Origin: Planctomycetaceae bacterium | GTDB lineage: Bacteria; Planctomycetota; Planctomycetia; Planctomycetales; Planctomycetaceae | Assembly (NCBI GenBank): GCA_029259845.1 | Contig: JAJDEI010000166.1 | Span: 1-62,836, forward strand | Reading direction: 5' to 3' | Length of the DNA: 62,836 nucleotides | Part shown: piece by piece, positions 46,573 to 54,583 of the stretch | How positions within the stretch are numbered: position 1 is the first letter of the stretch | Layout: every line of letters starts with the position of its first letter | Notes under the pieces: model-generated | Told to the model about the DNA's origin: nothing | The model's database searches: none | What the model saw: the letters and a program-made list of their open reading frames with translations, nothing else | Made by a program: the position numbers and the translations under genes

Positions 46573-47466
46573 TTCGGTTCTCCCGGGCTGTGTGAGTGCA
46601 TCGATCTGTTCGCGGGCCGAGGCCATCCAATCTACGAAGACGTCTTGTTCCTGCTGAGCCGCTGCCAGCGAAACCACCACGCTGAGAGCGACGGCGAACA
46701 GATGCGGGGCCGGCGGAACCGGCGGCAGTCCGGCACCCGTCAGACTCCCCCGTGACCAGCGCGCGGCCTTACCAAGCCATGTTCCGACAGCGTTCGGCGG
46801 CCGCGCGGCAATCCAGACGTCAAGCTCGTCCGCCGTCCATGCGTCGCTTTCGTGGCTGACGTACGATAACAGTTGTTCCCGCTCATCGTGTGACAGCCCG
46901 GCGGTTTCCTTCAACTGCCCGAAAGCCCATTCGATGGTGACAACCGGCGGCAGACAAGCGACCGCGAACCGGCACGCATCCTTCTGGAGACCCGCCGCCA
47001 GAAGACCGTCGAGGGTTCCCAACCGGTCCCCGACAATGAGGCATTCCCGCCCCTCCGGCGACAACCCGGCTCGTTCGACGACTCCCGCAAACTCCTCCGC
47101 CACCGGCGAGCGATCTGCGGCGGTCCCGTCGTGAGATGCGCGCAGTGGAGCGGCTTCTGCGCAGTCTTGCGTGAGTCCGAAGATGCGGACGTGAAACTGA
47201 ACACGTCCGGCCGCCAGCAGGTCTCCGTCGACGAGAATGGCGGAGTCTGTCTTCATGCCGTTGCGGAGCACGGTTCCGCCGAGCGACTCCACCCGGCAAG
47301 CCGTGTGACGGCAATCGAGCCGGAAGTGCTCCGCCGCCAATTCGGGCTCCGACGGCAACGAGATATCGGCCCACGGCGACCGCCCCACCGTCGCTACCTG
47401 ACCGGCGCGGAGCGCAACCCGGCCTCCCGGCTGAGATGTTCCCGTGATGTCCAGGGCTATCGACAT
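46465..47466 (-). CDS. FHA-domain protein
   Basis: Encodes 333 residues. The N-terminal FHA domain (about 15-95) binds phosphothreonine peptides: VATVGRSPWADISLPSEPELAAEHFRLD carries the GR and (S)xxH-type positions, and LGGTVLRNGMKT matches the loop with its Asn. FHA proteins regulate type VI secretion through Thr kinases in other bacteria. Residues about 120-290 are a helical domain I cannot name with confidence (ECLIVGDRLGTLDGLLAAGL, YVSHESDAWTADELDVWI). The last part (TEVGVQPSGCETSEAV...) is encoded by the GGAGTTCA repeat, so the natural C-terminus was probably shorter or different. The start is ATG 47466; upstream codons only translate another repeat. Confidence 0.8.
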   Translation of the reverse strand: MSIALDITGTSQPGGRVALRAGQVATVGRSPWADISLPSEPELAAEHFRLDCRHTACRVESLGGTVLRNGMKTDSAILVDGDLLAAGRVQFHVRIFGLTQDCAEAAPLRASHDGTAADRSPVAEEFAGVVERAGLSPEGRECLIVGDRLGTLDGLLAAGLQKDACRFAVACLPPVVTIEWAFGQLKETAGLSHDEREQLLSYVSHESDAWTADELDVWIAARPPNAVGTWLGKAARWSRGSLTGAGLPPVPPAPHLFAVALSVVVSLAAAQQEQDVFVDWMASAREQIDALTQPGRTEVGVQPSGCETSEAVQDVTDGRIDEFTVCLGGDVDS

Positions 47467-47514
47467 CCGTGTCGCCCTCGATTGGCTGGTGAGCCGTTCC
47501 TGACAGTCTACCCT

Positions 47515-47563
47515 CGTTCCCGAACTCCGTTTGGGAACGCACTTTCGCGAAACTCCGTTTCGC
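47515..47563. repeat. GTTCCCAAAC-type composite repeat, second copy
   Basis: Two hairpins, CGTTCCCGAAC...GTTTGGGAACG (47515-47539) and GCGAAAC TCC GTTTCGC (47547-47563), match the pair at 31448-31497 in inverse orientation. It lies upstream of the FHA gene. Confidence 0.88.
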
Positions 47564-47670
47564 ACTGCGCCCATTCAGGGCGATCGTTTTGTTGAATTTG
47601 GGGCGTCTCACCAACGTCGACCGTTGGAAATCCACCCATCGTGATAAACGCGTTCGCCCTATGCGCCCAT

Positions 47671-49617
47671 TCAGTTGATCTGCACAACGCCGCCTTTCAA
47701 CGTCATCGACGCCGACGCCTCTTCCTGGATTTCGGCCCCCTTGGCGGTGAAGGTGCCATCCGCATCGATCTCGACCATCGTCCCTTGCAATGTGATGCCC
47801 GACGGATCGAGCGTCAGTTGAGAGCCCCCCACCTGTAACACGATCTTCTTTCCGGCGGAAATCGTCACCGTCCCGGCGGGCACCGAAACCGTCCGATCTC
47901 CCTGCGTGACCGTCAGGCTGTCGTCCCCTTCGTTGAGCGTGACGCTGCGGTCGCTCTTGATGACGATGGTCTGACTGCCGTCATCCGCGTCGTCGTCGCC
48001 AATGGTGACCGCCTGGTTGTTGAAGATGTTAATCGTCTGATCGCCCGGATCCTGCTTTTCGAATCCAACTTTCAACGAATCATTGTTCTCCACGACCCGC
48101 TCGAAGTCGCGCTCCGACTGAAAGTGGATCATCTCCGCCTCCGCCGTGTCATCGAACGTCAGCTCATGCCCCTGGTCGGGTGATTCGGCCCCGATGGTTT
48201 TTGTCTTCAACGATGTGCACGCGGCCCGATCCGGCAGGGTCAGCGGTCCGCTCATGTCGGCGTTGTACACGGTGCCGGTCACCAGCGGACGGTCCGGATT
48301 GCCCTCGAGAAACTCGACCACAACCTCCTGTCCCACGCGCGGCAACGCGAACGCCCCCCACCCTTTTCCGGCGAGCGACTGTACGCAACGGATCCAGCAG
48401 GAGCTGTTGTCGTCGTTGGTGCCCAACCGGTCCCAATGAAACTGGACTTTGATGCGGCCGTAATTGTCCGTGTACGTTTCCTCTCCAGACGGCCCGACGA
48501 CGACCGCCGTTTGCGGACCACGGATCTGTGGACGGCGGGAACGCCGCCGCGGTCGGATCGGCTTGCTCGCCGGCTGCAGCCGGTAACGCCCGTCGTACCA
48601 CGCGCCCGCCTCCGCTCCGGACGACGCAGCATACCCCGGCGCAACGATCCGGTGCTCGGCCGCCAGCACGATGTAGTCCTGATTCTGCTCCGAACGCGGA
48701 TGCGTGGAAAGCGTCACCGTCGCTCCCGGCTGCAACCCGCGCGCACTCCCTTCCGCCCGTACGGTGTCCACGCCCGCCTGAAGACCAGCGAGCCGGACAC
48801 CGGCCCGCGCCGCGCCGACTGTCGCCTCAGCGTACCCACCTGGGTAACAGAACCGCTCCGCTTGCGGGAACCCCGCAACGGCCGCAGCCGCATCCTGCGT
48901 TAAGTCAACACGAGGCTTTGTGAAGTCATAGTCCCGCATGGTGACCGCACCGGTTCGCGTCGCGCGGCGGTTGCTCCACGATCGAAAGTGGTCCGGTTGG
49001 CCGACCGCAGCCGCCGGACCCGGATGAAACGCGACCTCCTCGTACCCTTCGGCCGGCCCTGCCGTTGTCAGGTCGTCATACAGGATCATCGTGTGCACAC
49101 CGTCTTCGTGCTGGAAGAGATACGAAATCCCTTCCTCCTCTAACAAGCGGTGAATGAAGTTGGCGTCGCTTTCGTTGTATTGGACGCAGTATTCCCGCTC
49201 GGCATAGGTCCCGCTGAACTCCTGCTGCAGCGGACCGAGATCGCGGTTCGACACAACCGCGGCGATGATGTCGGGAACGGCCATGTTCTGAAAGATGCGG
49301 CAATCGCTGAAGTCCCGCAGGAACCAGGACCACGGTCGCAAACGCGCACGGAACACCCGCTGATCGCGATGGCTGCCGGAAAGTGCCACGCGGCTGACGA
49401 GACCGTCGACCGTCCGCTCGTCGCCGTCCGACTGCAGCTCGAATGCCAATGTGACGTGCTTGCCCAACAGCGCGGACAGGTCGAGATCGACATCGGCGGA
49501 CTGAAACTCCAGGTCGACACGAAACGGCCGGGACACCGCCTCCCGAATCACGAATCGGCACGGCTGGACGCCTTCCAAGCCTTCTGCACTCATCGTAATG
49601 GCTGGCGTGGTGGGCAT
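47671..49617 (-). CDS. vgrG: VgrG/TssI spike protein
   Basis: Encodes 648 residues. VgrG trimers form the spike on the Hcp tube of type VI secretion. Seen in order: a gp27-like N-terminal part with RIFQNMAVPDIIAAV and YCVQYNESDANFIHRLLEEEGISY (the most conserved block of the family); a gp5-like OB fold at about 395-470 with YTDNYGRIKVQFHWDRLG, SCWIRCVQSLAGKGWG and PRVGQEVVVEFLEGNPDRP; and a C-terminal beta-needle (about 520-648) with repeating short strands such as SVTLNEGDDSLTVTQGDRTV. No added effector domain. Start at ATG 49617 without a clear ribosome site; ATG 49593 is an alternative. It heads the group VgrG-FHA-PAAR-giant-lipoprotein. Confidence 0.95.
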   Translation of the reverse strand: MPTTPAITMSAEGLEGVQPCRFVIREAVSRPFRVDLEFQSADVDLDLSALLGKHVTLAFELQSDGDERTVDGLVSRVALSGSHRDQRVFRARLRPWSWFLRDFSDCRIFQNMAVPDIIAAVVSNRDLGPLQQEFSGTYAEREYCVQYNESDANFIHRLLEEEGISYLFQHEDGVHTMILYDDLTTAGPAEGYEEVAFHPGPAAAVGQPDHFRSWSNRRATRTGAVTMRDYDFTKPRVDLTQDAAAAVAGFPQAERFCYPGGYAEATVGAARAGVRLAGLQAGVDTVRAEGSARGLQPGATVTLSTHPRSEQNQDYIVLAAEHRIVAPGYAASSGAEAGAWYDGRYRLQPASKPIRPRRRSRRPQIRGPQTAVVVGPSGEETYTDNYGRIKVQFHWDRLGTNDDNSSCWIRCVQSLAGKGWGAFALPRVGQEVVVEFLEGNPDRPLVTGTVYNADMSGPLTLPDRAACTSLKTKTIGAESPDQGHELTFDDTAEAEMIHFQSERDFERVVENNDSLKVGFEKQDPGDQTINIFNNQAVTIGDDDADDGSQTIVIKSDRSVTLNEGDDSLTVTQGDRTVSVPAGTVTISAGKKIVLQVGGSQLTLDPSGITLQGTMVEIDADGTFTAKGAEIQEEASASMTLKGGVVQIN

Positions 49618-50000
49618 TTCAGGCGGATACCGGGAGCGGTCGCGACAGAAGCGGGGCCGGTTTTACGGCATCCCCGCAGGGCACGCAAGTTCAGTTTCAC
49701 GCCGCCGGCCGATGCCAAACGCGGCAGGTTCCTGTGGGCCGATCACCGTTATCGCGGTTTCGCCCCCACAGGGAGAATGCCGGCCACAACCATCGATCTG
49801 AAAAAGAGTTAACACCCCAGGGCTATCCGAGTTCATCGGCCCCTTTCGAGCGTCAGACCGTTCTGTGAACGGTCGCCACCCCGAGTCGCGCAGCGCACCC
49901 GGTGCCGATCTGATTGACGCCCCAGTCCCACCCGGCCACTCCTCTTCTCACTTCACCTCGCCACTCCCCCACTCAATCACTCCCCCGCCCAACTCCCCCC
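49618..50000. other. Gap between vgrG and the ATPase gene, with a hairpin
   Basis: 383 bases with no supported gene. A perfect 8-base stem, GACCGTTC TGT GAACGGTC, lies at 49856-49874 without a T run. This gap separates the T6SS-like locus from the mobile island and could contain the island's left junction, but no direct repeat was found. Confidence 0.5.
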
Positions 50001-51062
50001 ATGCATCTCATCGTCTCGCACGACTTCCTCCCCAAACAAAACTCCACACGTGCCGCGATCGTCATGGATCACTTCGGCATCGGCTTCGAGAAAGGCCGCC
50101 ACGTGATTGCCGAGGACTTCGATCTGCCGATCAAGCCGGGCGACGTCGTCCTGTTCACCGGCGCAAGCGGCTCCGGAAAATCGTCCCTCATGCGCGCCGC
50201 CACCGCCCAACTGCAAACCGACCCCTCAAATCAATCTCTCAACTCTCACCCCCCAACCCCCGACTCTCAACTCTCGACTCTCATCTCGCAACCTTCGACT
50301 CTCCGCAACATCGATGACCTCAACCTGGGTGACGGCATCCTGATCGACCGCCTGCCGCTGCCGGTCGAGGAGAGTATGAGCTTGCTCTCCGCCTGCGGGC
50401 TTGGAGAGGCACACCTGATGCTGCGGACACCCGCCGAACTCTCCGACGGCCAGCGGTACCGTTTTCGTTTGGCGCTCGGTCTGTCACAACGGCCGCGATG
50501 GATCGTCGCCGACGAATTCACCGCCACGCTGGATCGCACCCTCGCACGGGTGATCGCTTTCAACATCCGCCGCCAGTGCGATCGCACTGGCACCGGCTTC
50601 CTGCTGGCAACCACCCACGAGGACATCACCGACGACCTCGCACCGGACCTGCACGTGCAGTGCCGCCTCGACGGAGAGATCTTTGCCATGCGAAACGAGG
50701 AATCGTCGGAGTCGGAATCTCCTCCCCCGCTTAAAAAAAAACGATCTCCCTCACCCCCCACCTCTGGATCAGCCCCGCGACCAAATCCGACTGGGCGTAC
50801 TTCACAACTCACGGTTCGTTTCGACGTGCAGGAATGCGGTTTTCCAGCTAGTTTTCGGCGAAAGCAGAAAGTTCGGGATGCCCTCGGCGGGAGCATCCTG
50901 ACGATGCGGGAACTCCGAAAACAGACAGGCATCTCCCCCGTCATGCTCAAGCAGGTTACCGCTGCGATGGTGAAGGATGGGATGGTCTCCGAGACGACCG
51001 TCAACAAGCTGGGGCACACGTGGGCAGCGTTCACGCTGCCGGCACGAAGTCGAACAGCATAA
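50001..51062 (+). CDS. ABC-type ATPase with C-terminal winged helix
   Basis: Encodes 353 residues. Seen: Walker A GASGSGKSS near residue 54, the ABC signature variant LSDGQRYRFRLALGLSQ, Walker B WIVADEF and an H-loop-like TTHED, so a single ABC ATPase half. No membrane segment, so it is not an exporter by itself. Residues about 74-102 are low-complexity (Ser/Pro/Leu/Gln) and are encoded by a CAACTCTCAA word repeat inserted in frame. After a basic PPLKKKRSPSPP linker at an A9 run, residues about 285-353 form a helix-turn-helix-like domain (ILTMRELRKQTGISPVMLKQ). The ATG at 50001 is chosen by the conserved start of the domain. Function unknown; likely DNA-related. Confidence 0.75.
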   Translation: MHLIVSHDFLPKQNSTRAAIVMDHFGIGFEKGRHVIAEDFDLPIKPGDVVLFTGASGSGKSSLMRAATAQLQTDPSNQSLNSHPPTPDSQLSTLISQPSTLRNIDDLNLGDGILIDRLPLPVEESMSLLSACGLGEAHLMLRTPAELSDGQRYRFRLALGLSQRPRWIVADEFTATLDRTLARVIAFNIRRQCDRTGTGFLLATTHEDITDDLAPDLHVQCRLDGEIFAMRNEESSESESPPPLKKKRSPSPPTSGSAPRPNPTGRTSQLTVRFDVQECGFPASFRRKQKVRDALGGSILTMRELRKQTGISPVMLKQVTAAMVKDGMVSETTVNKLGHTWAAFTLPARSRTA

Positions 51063-52112
51063 CCCGACGGCCCCCCACGCTCGCGTCTCCCGTCGACCCA
51101 CGCCCTCCGTCGACCGTTGGACGTCCCGCTGGGCGGACGCAACACGGACGATTCTGGGGCGTCTGGCGGGGCGCCGAGGGGGCCAAGTTCCTACTCCCCC
51201 ATCCGAAACCCCTGCAATTCAGGGGCGAGCCGCGCGGGGAGTAGGTAGGAAGGAAGTCGATTTCGAACCGCCTTATCGACGAAAAATCAGCCATACGTAA
51301 ACGGCGCGCCCCCCCGGGGGGGGCGGGGAAGGACCCCAATGGGGGGGGTGGGGGCGGCTCAGGCGTCGCCTGGTGCGTCACCGGTGCGAACGCGATGCGA
51401 CACGCTGCGAATCCTCCGGACCATCGAAGGGGCCAGATGCCCGCTTGGTCAATCACACGATCGACCAAGCGTCGCAGCGAGATCACGGCGAGCCGGCTGT
51501 TCACGCAATCGCCACGGCGGCGCTCGAGCATTCACGAATCGACGTGGCTTCACGCGATCCCCGGAGCTGGTTCACGCGGTCGAAACACGGACCGATAAAC
51601 CCCTTCACTCTGAATTCGCATTCGTTTGTGTCACGACATCGCTGCAAAGTTCCGCCGGCCACTCACGCTTGTCAGCACGAGTCTGAGGGAGCGAAGGCAC
51701 TGCGACGATGCCCATCTCGCGGATCCAATACCGCCAGTTCAGACGATGATGTCCATCTGGTGGATCCCATCGTCACGATCGACGATGACGGCCGCAGCGG
51801 TTTTCGTTCAACAGTTATCGCGCCAGCCGCGCCTGAAACATCGGATTTTCGCTCGAAAGAGCGGGCGCGTGAACGAAAACAGCCCATCGGTTTTCGGGCG
51901 CGCGGCGACGAAAACGCAACTGGTCTTCACCCGATCGCGGATATGCGTGATAGTTCCGGGCCGACCGACCTCCGAAGGTCCGCCTGCCTGCCAAGTTCCG
52001 ATCGTCTCTTTCGCTGCAGCGACTCGCAGATCCCCTGATCCTTGGCAGGAACAGGCTTTGCCGTCACCGGGTTGGTCCCCCGTGACGGCTCTTTTTTCGC
52101 AAGGACGCGAAC
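51063..52112. other. 1050-base gap at the left of the island
   Basis: No gene is supported; open frames here have weak, arginine- and serine-rich translations. Structural items: a nested hairpin at 51190-51245 and runs of C7 and G8 at 51309-51323 with another G8 at 51341-51348. The word TTCACG recurs at 51500, 51531, 51549 and 51571 at uneven spacing. Confidence 0.5.
51190..51245. other. Nested perfect hairpin
   Basis: Outer arms CCTACTCCCC (51190-51199) and GGGGAGTAGG (51236-51245) are perfect inverted copies; inside, CCCCTG (51209-51214) and CAGGGG (51220-51225) form a second perfect stem with a 5-base loop. It lies 128 bases beyond the ATPase stop. It could be a terminator without a T run, a structured RNA or part of an origin. 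Confidence 0.7.
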
Positions 52113-52892
52113 ATGCAAATCCTCGAAGCACTCAAGGAACGGTTCACCGAACGCGAACAGGAGCGGGCACAATCTGCGCAGACCACGTACCGGCAACTTG
52201 TCGAGCGGCTGGCCGATGGTGAGGAGCCGGCTCTCGATGAAGTTGAGGACGCTCTGCAATCTGGAGAGCGAACGATCGGCCAGCTCACAGCCGATGTTGA
52301 GTTGCTGCAGCAGCGGCGGAAGTGGTCACAGACGCTCGCTGACCGCGACGACGCGAATGCCGAACTGCAGCGTCTCCGGTCGAGTCGACAGGCGGAGGTC
52401 GACCACTTTGCCCAGCTCCAAAAAGAGCATCACGAGCGGCTTCAGGAACTCGGGAACGAAGAGGCTCCTGTGCAAGTTCGGTTGAAACACGCCCATGCCG
52501 CCGAGAATGAACTGATCCGCACCTGCAATGAGACTGATCTTCTCACGCGCGAAGCCGAGTTGCACGAACTACGAAGCAAGAAATCTCCAAGGCGTCAATT
52601 CATCAAAAGGGACCTCTGGGGCTACTCCCAAGTCGGGAAGTTCACTGATGTCGAAACAGCCAGCACGGGCCAGAAGTACGTGACCCTGATCGAAAAGCTC
52701 CAGCGCACCGAGACGCTGTACGCGCACAACCAGACGTCTTTCGGAAGCCTTGAGAAAGCCCGTCAGGCGATGGAAGGTTTTGAGAGGCGGGAAGTGCAGC
52801 CGATGACTGAGGAGTATCACCGGCTGACGCGGGAGCTGGCCGAAATTGAAACCGATTTGGAATCGCTCCAGCGAGAAAAGCTGACCCCGTGA
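52113..52892 (+). CDS. Coiled-coil protein of the island
   Basis: Encodes 259 residues with almost continuous helix: LKERFTEREQERAQSAQTTY, VEDALQSGERTIGQLTADVE and LQRLRSSRQAEVDHFAQLQ in the first half, and LTRELAEIETDLESLQREKL at the end have heptad patterns. A short non-coiled part around 160-185 contains FIKRDLWGYSQVGKF. AAGGAC lies 7 bases before the ATG at 52113. No family recognised. It is the first gene of a tightly overlapping run; its stop overlaps the next start by 4 bases (GTGA). Such proteins in phage-like islands are often scaffolding or tail-associated, but nothing here proves it. Confidence 0.75.
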   Translation: MQILEALKERFTEREQERAQSAQTTYRQLVERLADGEEPALDEVEDALQSGERTIGQLTADVELLQQRRKWSQTLADRDDANAELQRLRSSRQAEVDHFAQLQKEHHERLQELGNEEAPVQVRLKHAHAAENELIRTCNETDLLTREAELHELRSKKSPRRQFIKRDLWGYSQVGKFTDVETASTGQKYVTLIEKLQRTETLYAHNQTSFGSLEKARQAMEGFERREVQPMTEEYHRLTRELAEIETDLESLQREKLTP

Positions 52893-53608
52893 GCACCTCA
52901 CTCGGTATGCAGGACTTGACCGGTCCCGTCTTGCGGAAGGCGAGCCCGGCCGACTTTGGCAGGACGCCGATATACATTGTGCGTGCGGAGCCGGAGGTCG
53001 AACGGTTTCTTTCGATCGGCGTCTGTCTTCGGCTTGAGTGCAGCAACCTGGCATTTACAACGCCACAGCTTGACCGATCGCTCCGCCCCTATCTGGAAAG
53101 TCGAGGGCGATGGGAGGGACGCGGGTTTGCATGCGTCCTCGACACGGACAAAATCCAGGCCGCTCCGAGAACGCCGCCGTGGCTTGAGGCGGCAATCGGA
53201 ATGGTGATTCATGAAGCGACGCACTGGTTGGGATACCAGGACGGGGCCAATCCAGCGACCGCCGGCTGCGAACCGGGCAAGTACAACGGCCAGCACATTG
53301 ACGACCTGCTCCGGTGTCCCGCCTGGCAGGCCTATTACGCCAAAGCACCGGCAGCGGCGACCGGCCATGGCGCCCCGTTCATTCGCGCCGCCTGCCATCT
53401 CTGGCATCGCGCCAACGCGGTCTACCCCTTGCCGATCACCCGTTGTTGGATCGCCGGTGAGAATTACGGCCTGAGCCGGCCCGAGACTTACGCGGCCGCC
53501 CTGGCGACGGAGCTGCGGGCAACGGCGAACACGCCGATCGTCAACATCCTGCGAACGCGGCCGCCCGAGGCGTTCGCCGAACTCTGGAAGCGAGACTGCC
53601 AACGATGA
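52889..53608 (+). CDS. Predicted zinc metallopeptidase (HExxH) of the island
   Basis: Encodes 239 residues from GTG 52889 (ATG 52907 is possible). MVIHEATHWLGY near residues 108-119 holds HExxH, the zinc-binding and catalytic motif of zincin peptidases. A downstream HGAPFIRAACHLWHRA could supply the third ligand. The N-terminal part (SIGVCLRLECSNLAFTTPQLD) is unassigned. No signal peptide, so it should act in the cytoplasm or be carried by a particle. It overlaps the coiled-coil gene (GTGA) and the next gene (ATGA), so these are co-translated. Island peptidases with this motif may process structural proteins or act as SprT-like DNA-protein crosslink proteases; the choice is open. Confidence 0.72.
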   Translation: MSTSLGMQDLTGPVLRKASPADFGRTPIYIVRAEPEVERFLSIGVCLRLECSNLAFTTPQLDRSLRPYLESRGRWEGRGFACVLDTDKIQAAPRTPPWLEAAIGMVIHEATHWLGYQDGANPATAGCEPGKYNGQHIDDLLRCPAWQAYYAKAPAAATGHGAPFIRAACHLWHRANAVYPLPITRCWIAGENYGLSRPETYAAALATELRATANTPIVNILRTRPPEAFAELWKRDCQR

Positions 53609-53796
53609 CCGAACCGCAACAGCCCGACTACCGCCTGTTCAAGAAAGGGCCCCGCGCTGCTGTCCGGCGGCAGCGGAGACACCAACAAGCGAAGCCGCCC
53701 AAAGACCCGTTTCGATCTTTCCCATCCGCCTTACAGGAGCTCGCACAATACAACGAACGGGAGCGGTCGCGAGACTCCGTCTCTCCCCGACCGTGA
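53605..53796 (+). CDS. Small basic protein of the island
   Basis: Encodes 63 residues, rich in Arg, Lys, Gln and Pro (KKGPRAAVRRQRRHQQAKPP), with a short helical end (SALQELAQYNERERS). It starts with ATG overlapping the previous stop by 4 bases, which is the main reason to believe it is real. No family recognised; a nucleic-acid-binding role would suit its charge. Confidence 0.5.
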   Translation: MTEPQQPDYRLFKKGPRAAVRRQRRHQQAKPPKDPFRSFPSALQELAQYNERERSRDSVSPRP

Positions 53797-53828
53797 TCTT
53801 TGAATCATCTCCAACGCTGAGGACAAGA

Positions 53829-54080
53829 ATGCATTCGAGCGTACGACTCTTGCCCGGCCAAGCGATCAACATCGATGGCATCACCATCGAAGCGACCGTC
53901 TTCGGCACCTTCAACCACGGAGGCCATGACCCACTCCCGCAAGTCCGATTAGAGGTGGCCAGCACCGAAGCTCCCCGCTTCATCAAGGATGCGGACTGCG
54001 AAACCGAATGCTTGCAGCTCGCGGAGCCGGCTGACGATCCTCCCGCTGATGACGCGCTATCCGTGGTCGCCGAGCAATGA
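53829..54080 (+). CDS. Small protein of unknown function
   Basis: Encodes 83 residues. MHSSVRLLPGQAINIDGITIEATVFGTF at the start looks like a small beta domain; the C-terminus is acidic (EPADDPPADDALS). GAGGAC lies 5-6 bases before ATG 53829. A GTG at 53793 that overlaps the previous gene is a possible alternative start. It overlaps the next gene by 4 bases. No family recognised. Confidence 0.6.
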   Translation: MHSSVRLLPGQAINIDGITIEATVFGTFNHGGHDPLPQVRLEVASTEAPRFIKDADCETECLQLAEPADDPPADDALSVVAEQ

Positions 54081-54382
54081 GCAAACCCCAAGCCCAACGG
54101 TTGGCAGGGCTGATGATGCAGCAGCTCTTTCGCCACCTGCGAACCTACCCCGCTGCACTGGCGCCCCCGGAAGTCGCCTGCGATATCCGGCAAGACAAGC
54201 TGTTCGTGACCGGCACTCTCCCCTTCGCTGCACGGATGTCGTCGGCCCATGTCGATGCTTTCCTGCGCGGCTTCTGTTCACAGGTTCGGCTGCCTGTACA
54301 ACGAACCGTCACCGTTGAACGGATCGACACAATCAGCGGCACCGTCACCCTGAGCATCGAGCTGCATTCCGGAGATCACTGA
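54077..54382 (+). CDS. Small protein of unknown function
   Basis: Encodes 101 residues. A helical N-terminus (SKPQAQRLAGLMMQQLFRHL) leads to an alpha-beta part with DKLFVTGTLPF and TVTVERIDTISGTVTLSIEL, possibly a small ferredoxin-like fold. It starts with ATG overlapping the previous stop (ATGA). No family recognised; it belongs to the same co-translated run. Confidence 0.6.
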   Translation: MSKPQAQRLAGLMMQQLFRHLRTYPAALAPPEVACDIRQDKLFVTGTLPFAARMSSAHVDAFLRGFCSQVRLPVQRTVTVERIDTISGTVTLSIELHSGDH

Positions 54383-54403
54383 CCATCGAAAGGATAACCC
54401 CGC

Positions 54404-54583
54404 ATGGCAAAAACCGATTCAACCCAGCAGCAGACCAGCCCCAAAACGGCGGACCCGGTGAAATGTCCACGCCACCCCTCGCACCTGAACGTGAAGTGCT
54501 ACCGCGTCACGGAAACGCGGCTCGGCGACATCAAGCACTACAAATGCAATGACTGCGGGGCCGTCTGGAAAGTCGACAAATGA
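54404..54583 (+). CDS. Small zinc-ribbon protein
   Basis: Encodes 59 residues. VKCPRHPSH near residue 20 and YKCNDCGAVWKV near 46-57 supply CxxH and CxxC pairs spaced as in a zinc ribbon or a short zinc finger. The first 18 residues are polar and flexible (TDSTQQQTSPKTADP). AAAGGA lies 8 bases before the ATG at 54404, and its stop overlaps the next ATG (ATGA). Such mini-ribbons in phage-like islands often bind DNA or cofactor proteins; function not assigned. Confidence 0.7.
   Translation: MAKTDSTQQQTSPKTADPVKCPRHPSHLNVKCYRVTETRLGDIKHYKCNDCGAVWKVDK

Noticed and set aside
49618..50000. tRNA or attachment site at the island edge
   Set aside because: No tRNA-like fold and no direct repeat partner was found by eye.
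51500..51576. Four TTCACG words as possible iterons
   Set aside because: Spacing is 31, 18 and 22 bases, not periodic, and the word is short.
51707..51770. A 23-base imperfect direct repeat (19 of 23), copies 41 bases apart
   Set aside because: Interesting because mismatches look like third-codon changes, but the copies fall in different frames and no gene is visible.
51373..52038. A 221-codon plus-strand frame in the island gap
   Set aside because: No ribosome site and no recognisable fold; composition resembles noise.
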